Positions 55,653-64,000 of a stretch of 64,000 bases of DNA are shown here, one piece after another; position 1 is the first letter of the stretch, and each line of letters begins with the position of its first letter. Under the pieces are notes generated by a model. That model saw nothing but the letters and a program-made list of their open reading frames with translations, did not search any database and had not been told where the DNA came from. A program made the translations under genes and the position numbers. The DNA lies in the NCBI GenBank assembly GCA_028280885.1, contig JANQKY010000097.1:1-64000 (forward strand), in the 5' to 3' direction. This stretch comes from Tepidamorphus sp. Its GTDB lineage: Bacteria; Pseudomonadota; Alphaproteobacteria; Rhizobiales; Tepidamorphaceae.

Positions 55653-56549
55653 ATGGCGACGATTGGATTTATCGGGCTTGGCAATATGGGCGGGCCGATG
55701 GCGGCCAATCTCCTCAAGGCCGGTCATACGCTGAAAGGCTATGACCTGTCCGCTGAGGCGGTCGCGCGGTTTCAGGAGGCCGGCGGTACGGCAAGCGCTT
55801 CGGCGGCAGACGCCGTTACGGGCGTCGAGATCGCCATCACCATGCTGCCGGCCGGCCGCCATGTCGAGGCGGTCTATCTGGGCGAGGACGGTCTGATCGC
55901 CAAGGCCGGGGCAGGGACCCTGTTCATCGATTCCTCGACGATCGATGTGGCGACCGCCCGCAAGGTGGCGGGCGAGGCCGAGGCCGCCGGCATGGCGATG
56001 GTCGACGCGCCGGTCTCCGGCGGCGTCGGCGGGGCGACGGCCGGTACGCTCACCTTCATGGTCGGCGGCCCGGACCAGGCCTTCGAAAGCGCCGAACCGA
56101 TCCTCGAGGTGATGGGCAAGACGATCGTCCATGCCGGTGGCGCCGGCAACGGCCAGGCCGCCAAGATCTGCAACAACATGATCCTCGGCATCTCGATGAT
56201 CGGCGTGTCGGAGGCCTTCGTGCTGGCTGAAAAGCTTGGCCTCGACCATCAGAAGCTGTTCGACATTTCCTCCACCGCGTCGGGCCAGTGCTGGTCGCTG
56301 ACCACCTATTGCCCGGTGCCCGGTCCGGTGCCGACCTCGCCGGCCAATCGCGACTATCAGGCAGGCTTCACCGCCGCGATGATGCTGAAGGACCTGAAGC
56401 TTGCCCAGGAGGCGGCCAACGCCTCCGGCGCCAACACGCCGCTCGGCGCCGAGGCGTCGCAGATCTACTCGCTGTTTGCGGGCGCGGCCGAGGGCAATGG
56501 CGAGATCGACTTTTCGGGAATAGTAAGGTTTCTGAGAGGTGTACGGTAA
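55653..56549 (+). CDS. mmsB: 3-hydroxyisobutyrate dehydrogenase
   Basis: 298 residues. N-terminal Rossmann motif IGFIGLGNMGGPMAANLLKAGH, substrate motif DAPVSGGVGGATAGTLTFM, and catalytic Lys in GNGQAAKICNNMILG. It oxidises 3-hydroxyisobutyrate to methylmalonate semialdehyde, the substrate of MmsA. GGGAG lies 8 bases upstream of the ATG. With the neighbouring genes it completes the lower valine pathway apart from the enoyl-CoA hydratase step. Confidence 0.95.
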   Translation: MATIGFIGLGNMGGPMAANLLKAGHTLKGYDLSAEAVARFQEAGGTASASAADAVTGVEIAITMLPAGRHVEAVYLGEDGLIAKAGAGTLFIDSSTIDVATARKVAGEAEAAGMAMVDAPVSGGVGGATAGTLTFMVGGPDQAFESAEPILEVMGKTIVHAGGAGNGQAAKICNNMILGISMIGVSEAFVLAEKLGLDHQKLFDISSTASGQCWSLTTYCPVPGPVPTSPANRDYQAGFTAAMMLKDLKLAQEAANASGANTPLGAEASQIYSLFAGAAEGNGEIDFSGIVRFLRGVR

Positions 56550-56562
56550 ACAATTGGAAAAC

Positions 56563-56585
56563 TTAAATTTTCAGGAAAATTAAGC
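56563..56585. promoter_or_regulatory. A/T-rich dyad upstream of ldtR
   Basis: CTTAAATTTTC-AG-GAAAATTAAG is an almost perfect dyad (one extra A in the left arm), about 85 bases before the ldtR-like start. It is strikingly A/T-rich for this genome. It could be an autoregulatory site; a terminator for mmsB is less likely as the stem is weak. Confidence 0.45.
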
Positions 56586-56669
56586 CTGCCTTTTAAGGCG
56601 ATCTTAGTTTGCCGGGATTAGCCTCGTCGACAAGTGGGAAACACCACAGTCGAACAGTGAGGCAGTCAA

Positions 56670-57182
56670 ATGAACGCAGCAGTCGCCACGCAGGCGGCGG
56701 TGGAGACCTATGCCGCCGAGGAAGATCTCAAACCGCGCTATCTCGAAGCGCTGACCCTCGTCGAACGGCTCCACCGCCGGCTTCTCGATGTCATCAAGGA
56801 CGAGTTCGACCGCGAGGGCCGGGCCGACGTCAACAGCGTCCAGGCGCTGCTCCTCTACAATATCGGCGATTCCGTGCTCACCGCCGGTGAACTCCGCACC
56901 CGCGGCTACTATCTGGGCTCGAACGTCTCTTACAATCTGAAGAAGCTCGTCCAGGGTGGCTACGTCCACCACCAGCGCTCCACCGTCGACCGGCGCGCGG
57001 TCCGCATCAGCCTGACCGACAAGGGCAAGGAGGTGCACCGGATCATCGCCGACCTCTACCAGCGCCACCTGAAGTCGATCGAGAAGGTCGGCGGCCTGGG
57101 CGAGGGCGAGTTCGACAACCTGAACCGGTCGCTGCAGAAGCTCGAGCGGTTCTGGACCGACCAAATTTTATACAGGCTCTAA
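56670..57182 (+). CDS. ldtR: MarR-type regulator, LdtR-like
   Basis: 170 residues. Winged helix with VNSVQALLLYNIGDSVLTAGELRTRGYYLGSNVSYNLKKL over about 50-90 and wing QRSTVDRRAVRISLTDKG. This matches LdtR, described in Liberibacter and Sinorhizobium as the controller of an L,D-transpeptidase gene and stress tolerance; here an L,D-transpeptidase gene follows directly, as in those organisms. The call rests on sequence pattern plus context. It is conserved enough across the order to be a marker. Confidence 0.85.
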   Translation: MNAAVATQAAVETYAAEEDLKPRYLEALTLVERLHRRLLDVIKDEFDREGRADVNSVQALLLYNIGDSVLTAGELRTRGYYLGSNVSYNLKKLVQGGYVHHQRSTVDRRAVRISLTDKGKEVHRIIADLYQRHLKSIEKVGGLGEGEFDNLNRSLQKLERFWTDQILYRL

Positions 57183-57214
57183 CCCGGCCTTAACCGGCCG
57201 CCGGTTTCGACAGG

Positions 57215-57260
57215 CGCCCCGACCGCCCCCGCGTTTGAGGGGTCGGTCGGGGCGTTGTCG
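57215..57260 (+). terminator. Terminator after ldtR
   Basis: CGCCCCGACC (57215-57224) and GGTCGGGGCG (57245-57254) form a perfect 10-base stem, followed by TTGTCGTGT. The T-run is poor but the stem is strong. It separates ldtR from the transpeptidase gene, so the latter has its own promoter. Confidence 0.65.
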
Positions 57261-57315
57261 TGTCGCTGCGGAACAATCCTGCGTGAACGCCTTAAATCCG
57301 CCAAGAAGCATTGTT

Positions 57316-57329
57316 GTTCGTTAACCAAC
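57316..57329. promoter_or_regulatory. Candidate regulator site upstream of the L,D-transpeptidase
   Basis: GTTCGTTAACCAAC is a near-perfect palindrome (12 of 14 positions) about 105 bases before the transpeptidase start. It is a plausible binding site for the adjacent LdtR-like protein. This is inference from position and symmetry only. Confidence 0.4.
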
Positions 57330-57433
57330 GGGGTGCTACAGACCGGATACGGTATTTACCCGGCAAGTTGGTGTATGCTGAATTCGGCAAGGTTGAGGCT
57401 CGGCGGTCTGCGCGTCGGGACGGGTGCGTTAGG

Positions 57434-58786
57434 ATGATGAAAGTCAAAGTTACTCTTCTGGCGGCCGGCGCGTTTGTCGCGCTGGCGGGCGTGGTGCCCT
57501 TAAGCACCGCGGAAGCGAACACGGCGGGCAACCGCTGGTTCTCCAACCTGCTGTCGACCGGTGAGGCCAGTCGCGGCCAGGGTGGTATCCAGGTTGCCGC
57601 CAACCGGCAGAACGATCCCTCGCTGCCGACCTTCTCGCCCCGCAGCGCCGAATGGAGCGACCGGTTCGACCCGTCCTCCGACACGCTGTCCTTTACCTTC
57701 GATTCCCGCCAGCCGACGCTGAGCGCCCAGACGGCCGACAACATCCAGCGCTCGATCGACACCTATCTGGCGATCGCCTCGCGCGGGGGCTGGGGCGCGG
57801 TGCCCGGCGGCCAGATGCTGCGCGTCGGTCTGTCCCACCGCAATGTCCGGGCGCTACGCGAGCGGCTGATCGCGTCGGGCGATCTGAGCCCGGCGGCCGG
57901 CGTCTCCAACACCTTCGACACCTATGTCGAGGCCGCCGTCCGCCGCTTCCAGGCCCGCCACGGTCTCGTCCCCGACGGTATCGTGCGCGGCGAGACGCTG
58001 GCCGAGTTGAACGTGCCCGTCGAGGTCCGGCTGGAACAGTTGCGCACCAATCTGGTCCGCGTGCGCTCCATGTCGGCCGATCTCGGCGACCGCCATGTGA
58101 TGGTCAACATCCCCGCCGCCGAGGTCGAGGCGGTCGAGGGGGGCGTCGTCGCTTCCCGGCACACTGCGGTCGTCGGGCGCATCGACCGGCAGTCGCCGCT
58201 GCTCAACGACAAGATCGACTATGTCAGCTTCAATCCCTACTGGACGGTGCCCAAGAGCATCATCCGCAAGGACATCATTCCGAAGATGCGCGAGGATCCG
58301 ACCTATCTGACGCGCTACAAGATCCGCATCCTCGACAACAAGGGCAACGAGATCGATCCGGCTGTCGTCGACTGGAATTCCGAGGAGGCCGTCAGCTATC
58401 GGCTCAAGCAGGATCCGGGCGACCAGAATTCGCTCGGCCAGATCCGCATCAACTTCCCCAACGAGCACGCCGTCTACCTGCACGATACGCCGCAGCAGAC
58501 GTTGTTCGGCCAGAATGCCCGCTTCCACAGCTCCGGCTGCGTGCGCGTGCAGAATGTCCGCCAACTCGTCGACTGGCTGCTCGAGCCGAAAGGCGACTGG
58601 TCGCGGGCGAAGATCGACGCGGTGGTGCGCTCCGGCGAGCGGCTCGATGTCAGCCTGAAGCGGTCGACGCCGATCTATTTCGCCTATATCACCGCCTGGT
58701 CGACGTCTGACGGCATCGTTCACTTCCGTCCCGACATCTACAATCGCGACGGCCTGGCGACGCCGCTTGCGGCGACCGATACGTGA
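57434..58786 (+). CDS. ldtP: L,D-transpeptidase with peptidoglycan-binding domain (LdtP-like)
   Basis: About 450 residues from ATG 57434 (57437 also possible; TAGG precedes). A signal peptide (VTLLAAGAFVALAGVVPLSTAEA) is followed by a peptidoglycan-binding helical repeat (VEAAVRRFQARHGLVPDGIVRGETLAELNV over about 165-195) and a YkuD catalytic domain with YLHDTPQQTLFG and the Cys motif FHSSGCVRVQN. It makes 3-3 cross-links in the wall. It differs in layout from the Tat-exported transpeptidase at 32296, so the window holds two. The family is sometimes called YcbB-like. The symbol follows the neighbouring ldtR. Confidence 0.9.
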   Translation: MMKVKVTLLAAGAFVALAGVVPLSTAEANTAGNRWFSNLLSTGEASRGQGGIQVAANRQNDPSLPTFSPRSAEWSDRFDPSSDTLSFTFDSRQPTLSAQTADNIQRSIDTYLAIASRGGWGAVPGGQMLRVGLSHRNVRALRERLIASGDLSPAAGVSNTFDTYVEAAVRRFQARHGLVPDGIVRGETLAELNVPVEVRLEQLRTNLVRVRSMSADLGDRHVMVNIPAAEVEAVEGGVVASRHTAVVGRIDRQSPLLNDKIDYVSFNPYWTVPKSIIRKDIIPKMREDPTYLTRYKIRILDNKGNEIDPAVVDWNSEEAVSYRLKQDPGDQNSLGQIRINFPNEHAVYLHDTPQQTLFGQNARFHSSGCVRVQNVRQLVDWLLEPKGDWSRAKIDAVVRSGERLDVSLKRSTPIYFAYITAWSTSDGIVHFRPDIYNRDGLATPLAATDT

Positions 58787-58799
58787 CCAGCCCGATCCG

Positions 58800-59051
58800 A
58801 TGAACCGGGCGCGCGTCGGCAAACCTGACGACCCGCCGCGCGCCGGCGAAATCTACCTTGAATACACGATCCTCGGCGCGCAGTTGCGCGCCGTTGCCAT
58901 TGATGCCGCCAGCGGCGTCGAGGTCGTCGTGTTCGGCCCCGCCAAGATGAACCGTGACGATCTGGGCCAGCTTGCCGTGCGCAAGCTGGAGCGGCGCTTG
59001 GGAAGCGCGCCGGCGCCGTCGCGGACGCTGCCGAAGGGGCGATACGCTTAA
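58800..59051 (+). CDS. Small conserved protein (DUF6898-like)
   Basis: 83 residues from ATG 58800, 14 bases after the transpeptidase stop. The core GEIYLEYTILGAQLRAVAID and GVEVVVFGPAKMNRDDLGQLAV resembles a small uncharacterised family of Hyphomicrobiales (DUF6898). It is probably a compact alpha/beta domain. The function is unknown. It is likely co-transcribed with the transpeptidase gene. Confidence 0.75.
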   Translation: MNRARVGKPDDPPRAGEIYLEYTILGAQLRAVAIDAASGVEVVVFGPAKMNRDDLGQLAVRKLERRLGSAPAPSRTLPKGRYA

Positions 59052-59095
59052 GGGTCCTGGCGCTTAACGTCCGTATCGACGGCTTGGTCGGGCAA

Positions 59096-59435
59096 CTGTG
59101 TTCAGGGGCTGTCGGGACCAGGCCGGGGGTGATCTCGGAGGGAGGCGAGAGTTTACAGGCCTCTCCCTCGTCATCCCGGACGGCCGTCAGGCCGAGCCGG
59201 GATCGGGGAGCCCCCTGTTGGTGCTGGATGTCGAGGCCGCGCGGACACCGAACCGCCCGGGTTCCCCGATCCCGGATAGTCGCTGTCGCGACTTCCGGGA
59301 TGACGCGGGAGGGGTTCGGGACCCACTGCCACTCCCTCCGTGTCATTGCCGGGCTTGTCCCGGCAATCCATGAACACCTCCGCCAGCGACTGTGGTCATG
59401 GATGCCCGGAACAAGTCCGGGCATGACGGTCGAGG
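59096..59435. repeat. Dispersed intergenic repeat element
   Basis: Contains the palindromic module (TCATCCCGGACGGCCGTCAGGCCGAGCCGGGATCGGGGAGCCCC, in parts, with TTCCCCGATCCCGGATAGTC and TTCCGGGATGACGCGG) then GTCATTGCCGGGCTTGTCCC and GATGCCCGGAACAAGTCCGG. It closely matches the element at 8771. The following bases to 59627 show no gene. Confidence 0.87.
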
Positions 59436-59627
59436 AGAGGGCGGCGTCACAAATCTCCCCGCCGCAGGTTGCCCGAAAAGCCATCCCACACAAAACGCAC
59501 ACCCTGCAAATCGGCCAAACGACGTCGACGAGTATAAGCCCGGCGGCAGAGAAACGGTCCGGGCGTTGCCGACCGGCCGGCGACACGATATTGTCCGGAC
59601 AGTATTTTTTATCCGTTTAAGAAGAAC

Positions 59628-60824
59628 ATGACTGATATCATCCGACAGCCGCATTCCACCCAGCGCATTCATGCATTTGACAATCTGCGCTCTCTGTCCA
59701 TTACCCTGATTGTCTTTGTGCACGTATCGCTCAACTATATGGTCAATGCACGTTATTATAATTTCGCGGCCAACCCAGAATATACATCGTTCGCTGCCGA
59801 TATAATGGTCAGCGTTGTTTCGCTGTTCGTAATGCCCCTGCTGTGGATCACGACCGGCTTCTTCATCGAAATGCAGGCCGAAAAGCGCGGCATCACGGCG
59901 ATGGCGCGAACGCGCCTGCGGTCGTTCGGGCTGCCGCTGTTGATCCTCGGGCCGCCGATCCTCATCGCGATGTATCTGATCTATGAACTGGCGATCGCCA
60001 TGTCAGATAACCCGGTCGGCTACTGGACGGTGTTTTCGCAAACGGTGCGGGCGCATCTCGCCGATCCGATCGCCCGGATACCGTATATAAGCCTGCGGCA
60101 TCTCTGGTACCTGTATTTCGGCGCGATCTATGTCTGCGTTCTGTATGTCGTCTACGAGACGAAGCCGTTTCGCGCTCTCTTGGCCGTCAGGCCCGCGTCC
60201 ATGTTCCTGCTCTGCGCGGCGGTCATAGCCACGGTCTACATGTCGGATGGCGAACTGACTATCACGCCGGACTCGCGGTTGTTTCCCAACCCGCTGATCC
60301 TGTTGTACTATTTCATGTTCGTTCTGCTCGGCCTGTATCTGTCCAGGCACCGGCATCTGATCTTCGCGATCGCCGGGAAGATCGGTGTCCTCTTCCTCAT
60401 CTGCGCCGTTTCGGTCCCCACGCTGTACTATGTCGGGCTGACCTTTCTGACGGTCGACGGCAACATCCTCCCCGACAAACCGGCGCTGGCCTATGGCGTT
60501 GTCGCGGTGATGTACACGGTGACGATCCTGACCGCGCCATTGCTGGTCATGTCGCTCGTCATCCGATTCTACAACCGCTCCAACGCGATCGTGGAACGCG
60601 TCAACCGGTCGAGCTTCTGGGTCTACATCATCCACTACCCGATCACGAAGGCGATGTTCTGCCTTATGTTCTTCGTCGACTTGCCGGCGCTGGCGAAGCT
60701 GGGCATGAGTTTCCTTATCGTCTGCGCCCTGTCCGTCGGCTCCTATTATCTCCTGGTCAAGGGAACGGCGGTCCAGCGCCTGCTCGACGGGCAGCCGCTG
60801 CGGCGCGTCCCCGTCCCGGGATAG
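59628..60824 (+). CDS. Membrane acyltransferase (acyltransferase-3/OpgC-like)
   Basis: 398 residues with about ten membrane spans. The N-terminus HAFDNLRSLSITLIVFVHVSLNY carries the conserved His (about residue 32) of the acyltransferase-3 superfamily, and SSFWVYIIHYPI is the typical late segment. Members transfer acetyl or succinyl groups to surface sugars or glucans. The base composition and codon use are less GC-rich than the neighbours (many TTA/ATA-like codons near the start), and it sits next to an intergenic repeat, so recent transfer is possible. The acceptor is unknown. Confidence 0.85.
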   Translation: MTDIIRQPHSTQRIHAFDNLRSLSITLIVFVHVSLNYMVNARYYNFAANPEYTSFAADIMVSVVSLFVMPLLWITTGFFIEMQAEKRGITAMARTRLRSFGLPLLILGPPILIAMYLIYELAIAMSDNPVGYWTVFSQTVRAHLADPIARIPYISLRHLWYLYFGAIYVCVLYVVYETKPFRALLAVRPASMFLLCAAVIATVYMSDGELTITPDSRLFPNPLILLYYFMFVLLGLYLSRHRHLIFAIAGKIGVLFLICAVSVPTLYYVGLTFLTVDGNILPDKPALAYGVVAVMYTVTILTAPLLVMSLVIRFYNRSNAIVERVNRSSFWVYIIHYPITKAMFCLMFFVDLPALAKLGMSFLIVCALSVGSYYLLVKGTAVQRLLDGQPLRRVPVPG

Positions 60825-61046
60825 GGGGCCGGGATAGGGGGCCTGGATAGGGGCGGGATGGGGACGGCGGCCGCGTGGCGCCTCGCGTGCCCGGATCCCG
60901 TCATTCGAGGTCGCTGGCGGAGTTGGACGGCGCTGTCGACCTGTGCTAAGGCGCGAACCGAATTCCTGCCGGCGCCACCGTCCACGCTTTCGCCGTCGCC
61001 GCTGCAGGAGGTCCGTCGCAATCCTCCAAGACCGGGGAACAAGGCC

Positions 61047-62357
61047 ATGTCGGTGACGCAGCCGTCCGATTCCGCATCCCTCGCCAGCACGCTGTTTTCA
61101 GCGTCGCTTGCCGAATCCGATCCCGAAGTGAATGCCGCGATCGGCCAGGAACTGGGCCGTCAGCGCGACGAAATCGAGCTGATTGCCTCCGAGAACATCG
61201 TTTCGCGCGCCGTGCTGGAGGCGCAGGGCTCGGTTCTCACCAACAAATATGCCGAAGGCTATCCCGGCCGCCGCTACTATGGCGGCTGCCAGTATGTCGA
61301 TGTCGCCGAGGATCTCGCCCGCGACCGCGCCAAGCGTCTGTTCGGCTGCGACTTCGCCAATGTCCAGCCGCATTCGGGCTCGCAGGCCAACCAGGCCGTC
61401 TTCATGGCGCTCGCCAAGCCGGGCGATACCGTGCTGGGCTTGAGCCTCGCCGCCGGCGGCCACCTGACCCACGGCTCGCCGGTCAACCAGTCGGGCAAGT
61501 GGTTCAACGCCGTGCACTATACGGTCGACCGCGAGACGCACCTGATCGACATGGACGAGGTCGCCCGCCTTGCCGAGGAACACAGGCCGCGCATCATCAT
61601 CGCCGGCGGCTCGGCCTATCCGCGCTTCATCGATTTCGAGGGCTTCCGCAGGGTCGCGGACAAGGTCGGTGCCCATCTGATGGTCGATATGGCGCATTTT
61701 GCGGGCCTCGTCGCAGCCGGCGTCCATCCAAGCCCGTTCCCGCACGCCCATGTCGCCACCACCACCACCCACAAGACCCTGCGCGGTCCGCGCGGCGGCA
61801 TGGTGCTGACCAACGATCCCGACATCGCCAAGAAGGTCAATTCGGCGGTCTTTCCGGGGCTGCAGGGCGGCCCGCTGATGCATGTGATCGCCGCCAAGGC
61901 GGTCGCCTTCGGCGAGGCGCTTCAGCCTGATTTCAAGGCTTACGCGCAAGCCGTCGTCGACAATGCCAAGGCGCTTGCCGAGCATCTCCAGGGCGCCGGC
62001 CTCGACATGGTCTCCGGCGGCACCGACACCCATGTGATGCTGGTCGACCTGCGGCCGATGGGGCTTACCGGCAAGGCGGCGGAAGAGGCGCTCGGCCGCG
62101 CCCACATCACCTGCAACAAGAACGGCATTCCCTTCGACCCGGAAAAGCCGATGATCACGTCCGGCATCCGGCTCGGCAGCCCGGCCGGCACGACGCGCGG
62201 CTTCGGCATCGCCGAGTTCCACGAGATCGGCGCGATGATCGTCGAGGTCCTTGAGGGCCTGCGCGACAATGGCGCCGACGGCAACGGCGATGTCGAGACC
62301 GCCGTCCGGGCCCGGGCGGTCGATCTGTGCCGCCGCTTCCCCGTTTACCAGGACTGA
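61047..62357 (+). CDS. glyA: Serine hydroxymethyltransferase
   Basis: 436 residues from ATG 61047; the open frame further upstream has no similarity. PLP lysine in [14 protein letters not shown], plus [29 protein letters not shown] and [13 protein letters not shown]. It interconverts serine and glycine with tetrahydrofolate, supplying one-carbon units. It is followed by nrdR and ribD, a common order in alphaproteobacteria. Confidence 0.97.
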   Translation: MSVTQPSDSASLASTLFSASLAESDPEVNAAIGQELGRQRDEIELIASENIVSRAVLEAQGSVLTNKYAEGYPGRRYYGGCQYVDVAEDLARDRAKRLFGCDFANVQPHSGSQANQAVFMALAKPGDTVLGLSLAAGGHLTHGSPVNQSGKWFNAVHYTVDRETHLIDMDEVARLAEEHRPRIIIAGGSAYPRFIDFEGFRRVADKVGAHLMVDMAHFAGLVAAGVHPSPFPHAHVATTTTHKTLRGPRGGMVLTNDPDIAKKVNSAVFPGLQGGPLMHVIAAKAVAFGEALQPDFKAYAQAVVDNAKALAEHLQGAGLDMVSGGTDTHVMLVDLRPMGLTGKAAEEALGRAHITCNKNGIPFDPEKPMITSGIRLGSPAGTTRGFGIAEFHEIGAMIVEVLEGLRDNGADGNGDVETAVRARAVDLCRRFPVYQD

Positions 62358-62393
62358 CGGCGCTGACGAAACGAAAGACGGGCAGGGGGTATT

Positions 62394-62891
62394 ATGCGCT
62401 GTCCCTATTGCGGCAGTCTGGCGACGCAGGTGAAGGATTCGCGGCCGACGGAAGACAGCGCGGCGATCCGCCGCCGCCGCGTCTGCCCGGATTGCGGCGG
62501 CCGGTTTACCACCTTCGAGCGCATTCAGCTGCGCGAACTGACGGTGTTGAAATCGGCGGGCCGGCGCGAGCCCTTCGACCGCGACAAGCTTGTCCGCTCC
62601 GTCCAGGTCGCGCTGCGCAAGCGGCCCGTCGAGCCGGAGCGCATCGAGCGGCTGGTCAGCGGCATCGTCCGCCGGCTGGAAAGCATGGGCGAGGCCGAGA
62701 TCAAGTCCGACACGATCGGCCATCTGGTCATGGAAGGCCTGCGCTCGATGGACGATGTCGCCTATGTCCGCTTCGCCTCGGTCTACCGGAACTTCCGCGA
62801 GGCCAAGGACTTCGAGGAATTTCTCGGCGCCCTGTCCGACAACGAGGAGGATGGGCCCGGAGGTAGGATCGAAGACGATCCCCCCGCTTAA
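62394..62891 (+). CDS. nrdR: Ribonucleotide reductase regulator NrdR
   Basis: 165 residues. An N-terminal zinc ribbon with CPYCG and [13 protein letters not shown] is followed by an ATP-cone domain ([20 protein letters not shown]). NrdR senses ATP/dATP and represses ribonucleotide reductase genes by binding NrdR boxes. 36 bases after glyA and likely in one transcript with ribD. Confidence 0.97.
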   Translation: MRCPYCGSLATQVKDSRPTEDSAAIRRRRVCPDCGGRFTTFERIQLRELTVLKSAGRREPFDRDKLVRSVQVALRKRPVEPERIERLVSGIVRRLESMGEAEIKSDTIGHLVMEGLRSMDDVAYVRFASVYRNFREAKDFEEFLGALSDNEEDGPGGRIEDDPPA

Positions 62892-62918
62892 GCTCATCGC
62901 CTGAAAGCGAACGCGCCG

Positions 62919-64000
62919 ATGCCGGCTGCTGACCAACATGATCTCGATGCGCGCCTGATGGCGGCGGCCATCCGCCTCGGCGGCCGCGACCTTGGCCGCA
63001 CCTGGCCCAATCCGGCCGTCGGCGCGCTGATCGTCCGCGATGATGGCGATGGGCCGGTGGTGGTCGGGCGCGGCTGGACCAAACCGGGCGGCCGCCCGCA
63101 TGCCGAGGTGGTGGCGCTTGAGGAGGCCGGCAGCCTGGCGCGCGGAGCGACCTGCTACGTCTCGCTGGAGCCCTGTTCCCACCATGGCAAGACGCCACCC
63201 TGTGTCGATGCGCTGGTCGCGGCCGGCGTTGTCCGGGTCGTCTCCGCGATCGAGGATCCCGACGCGCGCGTTGCCGGGCGTGGTCACGGTAACCTGCGCG
63301 AAGCGGGTATCGCGGTGGAGACCGGGCTCTGCGCGGATGAGGCGGCTCATGCCAATGCCGGCCATATCATGCGCGTCCGCCGGGGCCGGCCGTGGGTGAC
63401 GCTCAAGCTCGCTGTCAGCCGCGACGGCAGGATCGCCGGTCCGGGCGGCGAAACCGTCGCGATCACCGGGGAAGCGGCGCGCGGCGTCGTCCATCGCATG
63501 CGGGCGCGCAACGATGCGATCCTGGTCGGCATCGACACGGTGCTCGCCGACGATCCGCAACTGACCTGCCGGCTGCCGGGCATGGCGGACTTCTCGCCGG
63601 TCCGTGTGGTCCTCGATACGCATGGCCGGATGCCCGCGACGGCGCGGATGCTCGGCGATGGCATCGCGCCGGTCTGGCGGGTCGTTTCCGATCAACGGAC
63701 TGATACTTCTGACCAAAACCGGTCCGCCGATAGCCGGACACTGGCCGCGCCGATTGCCGGTGACGGGCGGCTGGACATCGGCGCCGTCCTGACCCTGCTG
63801 GCCGGCGAGGGCATCACCCGCGTCATGGTCGAGGGCGGCGCGCGGGTGGCAGCAAGCCTCGCCGCGGCCGATCTGATCGACGAGGCGGTGATCCTGACGG
63901 GCGACATTGAAATCGGCGCGAATGGCATCCCTGCGGGATCGGCACTTGCCGCGATCGGCTCCGGCGGGGCATACAGGCGCGTTGACAAGGCCCGACTTGG
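62919..64000 (+). CDS. ribD: Riboflavin deaminase/reductase, cut by the window edge
   Basis: From ATG 62919 the frame stays open to the end of the window (360 codons). The N-terminal deaminase has the zinc site HAE (GGRPHAEVVAL) and PCSHHGKTPPC. The C-terminal reductase begins RGRPWVTLKLAVSRDGRIAG and continues with RMRARNDAILVGIDTVLADDP, in part, and MVEGGARVAASL. It catalyses the second and third steps of riboflavin synthesis. The stop and the last few residues lie outside. The expected next gene, by analogy, is ribE. Confidence 0.95.
   Translation, partial: MPAADQHDLDARLMAAAIRLGGRDLGRTWPNPAVGALIVRDDGDGPVVVGRGWTKPGGRPHAEVVALEEAGSLARGATCYVSLEPCSHHGKTPPCVDALVAAGVVRVVSAIEDPDARVAGRGHGNLREAGIAVETGLCADEAAHANAGHIMRVRRGRPWVTLKLAVSRDGRIAGPGGETVAITGEAARGVVHRMRARNDAILVGIDTVLADDPQLTCRLPGMADFSPVRVVLDTHGRMPATARMLGDGIAPVWRVVSDQRTDTSDQNRSADSRTLAAPIAGDGRLDIGAVLTLLAGEGITRVMVEGGARVAASLAAADLIDEAVILTGDIEIGANGIPAGSALAAIGSGGAYRRVDKARL

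Noticed and set aside
61098-63716. An 872-codon open frame on the minus strand opposite glyA, nrdR and ribD
   Set aside because: It is antisense to three strongly conserved genes; long antisense frames are expected in GC-rich DNA, and its product shows no domain.

Overview
The window is a GC-rich chromosomal segment of an alphaproteobacterium, most likely of the order Hyphomicrobiales (Rhizobiales). Support comes from a divergent acdR/acdS pair of rhizobial type, a neighbouring ldtR-like regulator and L,D-transpeptidase gene, the run from the transpeptidase through a small DUF6898-like gene to glyA-nrdR-ribD, a Mg-type HemB, and GC-rich dispersed intergenic repeats typical of the order. No rRNA, tRNA, CRISPR, transposase or prophage gene was recognised. 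Genes are densely packed; most gaps above 300 bp hold one family of intergenic repeats.

Layout. 1-7 kb: a c-type cytochrome, a phytochelatin-synthase-like protease, and a five-gene Liv-type ABC importer (binding protein, H, M, G, F) on the minus strand. 7-9 kb: a divergent XRE/ScfR regulator with an unexpected histidine-kinase-like segment. 9-12.7 kb: a stand-alone receiver, a small membrane protein and a sodium:solute-symporter/histidine-kinase fusion. 12.7-18.4 kb: a vWA protein, secreted unknowns, a PLP trans-sulfuration enzyme, a DksA-like protein, a frameshifted thioesterase, and thiM-thiE under a TPP riboswitch. 18.5-26.8 kb: a chemoreceptor, an orphan 2H phosphoesterase (DUF1045), a haloalkane dehalogenase, an M23 peptidase, a sulfotransferase, and a TetR/sterol-desaturase pair. 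26.8-30.3 kb: a P450, an Lrp regulator, and ACC deaminase with its regulator AcdR.

30.3-33 kb: an operon of a Tat-exported L,D-transpeptidase, an ECF sigma factor, its anti-sigma factor and a membrane thioredoxin, preceded by a good ECF promoter (envelope stress). 33-36.7 kb: a small unknown, a Tat-signal SDR of the mycofactocin-associated type with a divergent TetR, and a secreted collagen-like protein. 36.8-48.4 kb: threonine ammonia-lyase, then M20 peptidase, SDR, ketopantoate-reductase-like and creatininase-like enzymes with a MarR regulator, divergent from a complete peptide-type ABC importer; the overlapping genes suggest uptake and breakdown of one amide- or peptide-like compound. 48.4-56.5 kb: hemB, then a valine catabolic block (LysR, mmsA, acyl-CoA dehydrogenase, 3-hydroxyisobutyryl-CoA hydrolase, a membrane protein, mmsB). 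56.6-64 kb: ldtR, L,D-transpeptidase, a small DUF6898-like gene, an acyltransferase, glyA, nrdR, and ribD running off the right edge.

Most interesting points: a second copy of the livF 3' end differing only at synonymous sites; the kinase-like segment (His151) in the ScfR regulator beside a perfect 15-bp palindrome; the GGAAC-N16-CGTC promoter of the sigma-factor operon; the Tat-signal mycofactocin-type SDR without mycofactocin genes; a low-GC repetitive insert in the hydroxyisobutyryl-CoA hydrolase; and the uncharacterised MarR/amidase-like/ABC cluster. All functional calls rest on reading motifs by eye, without database searches.
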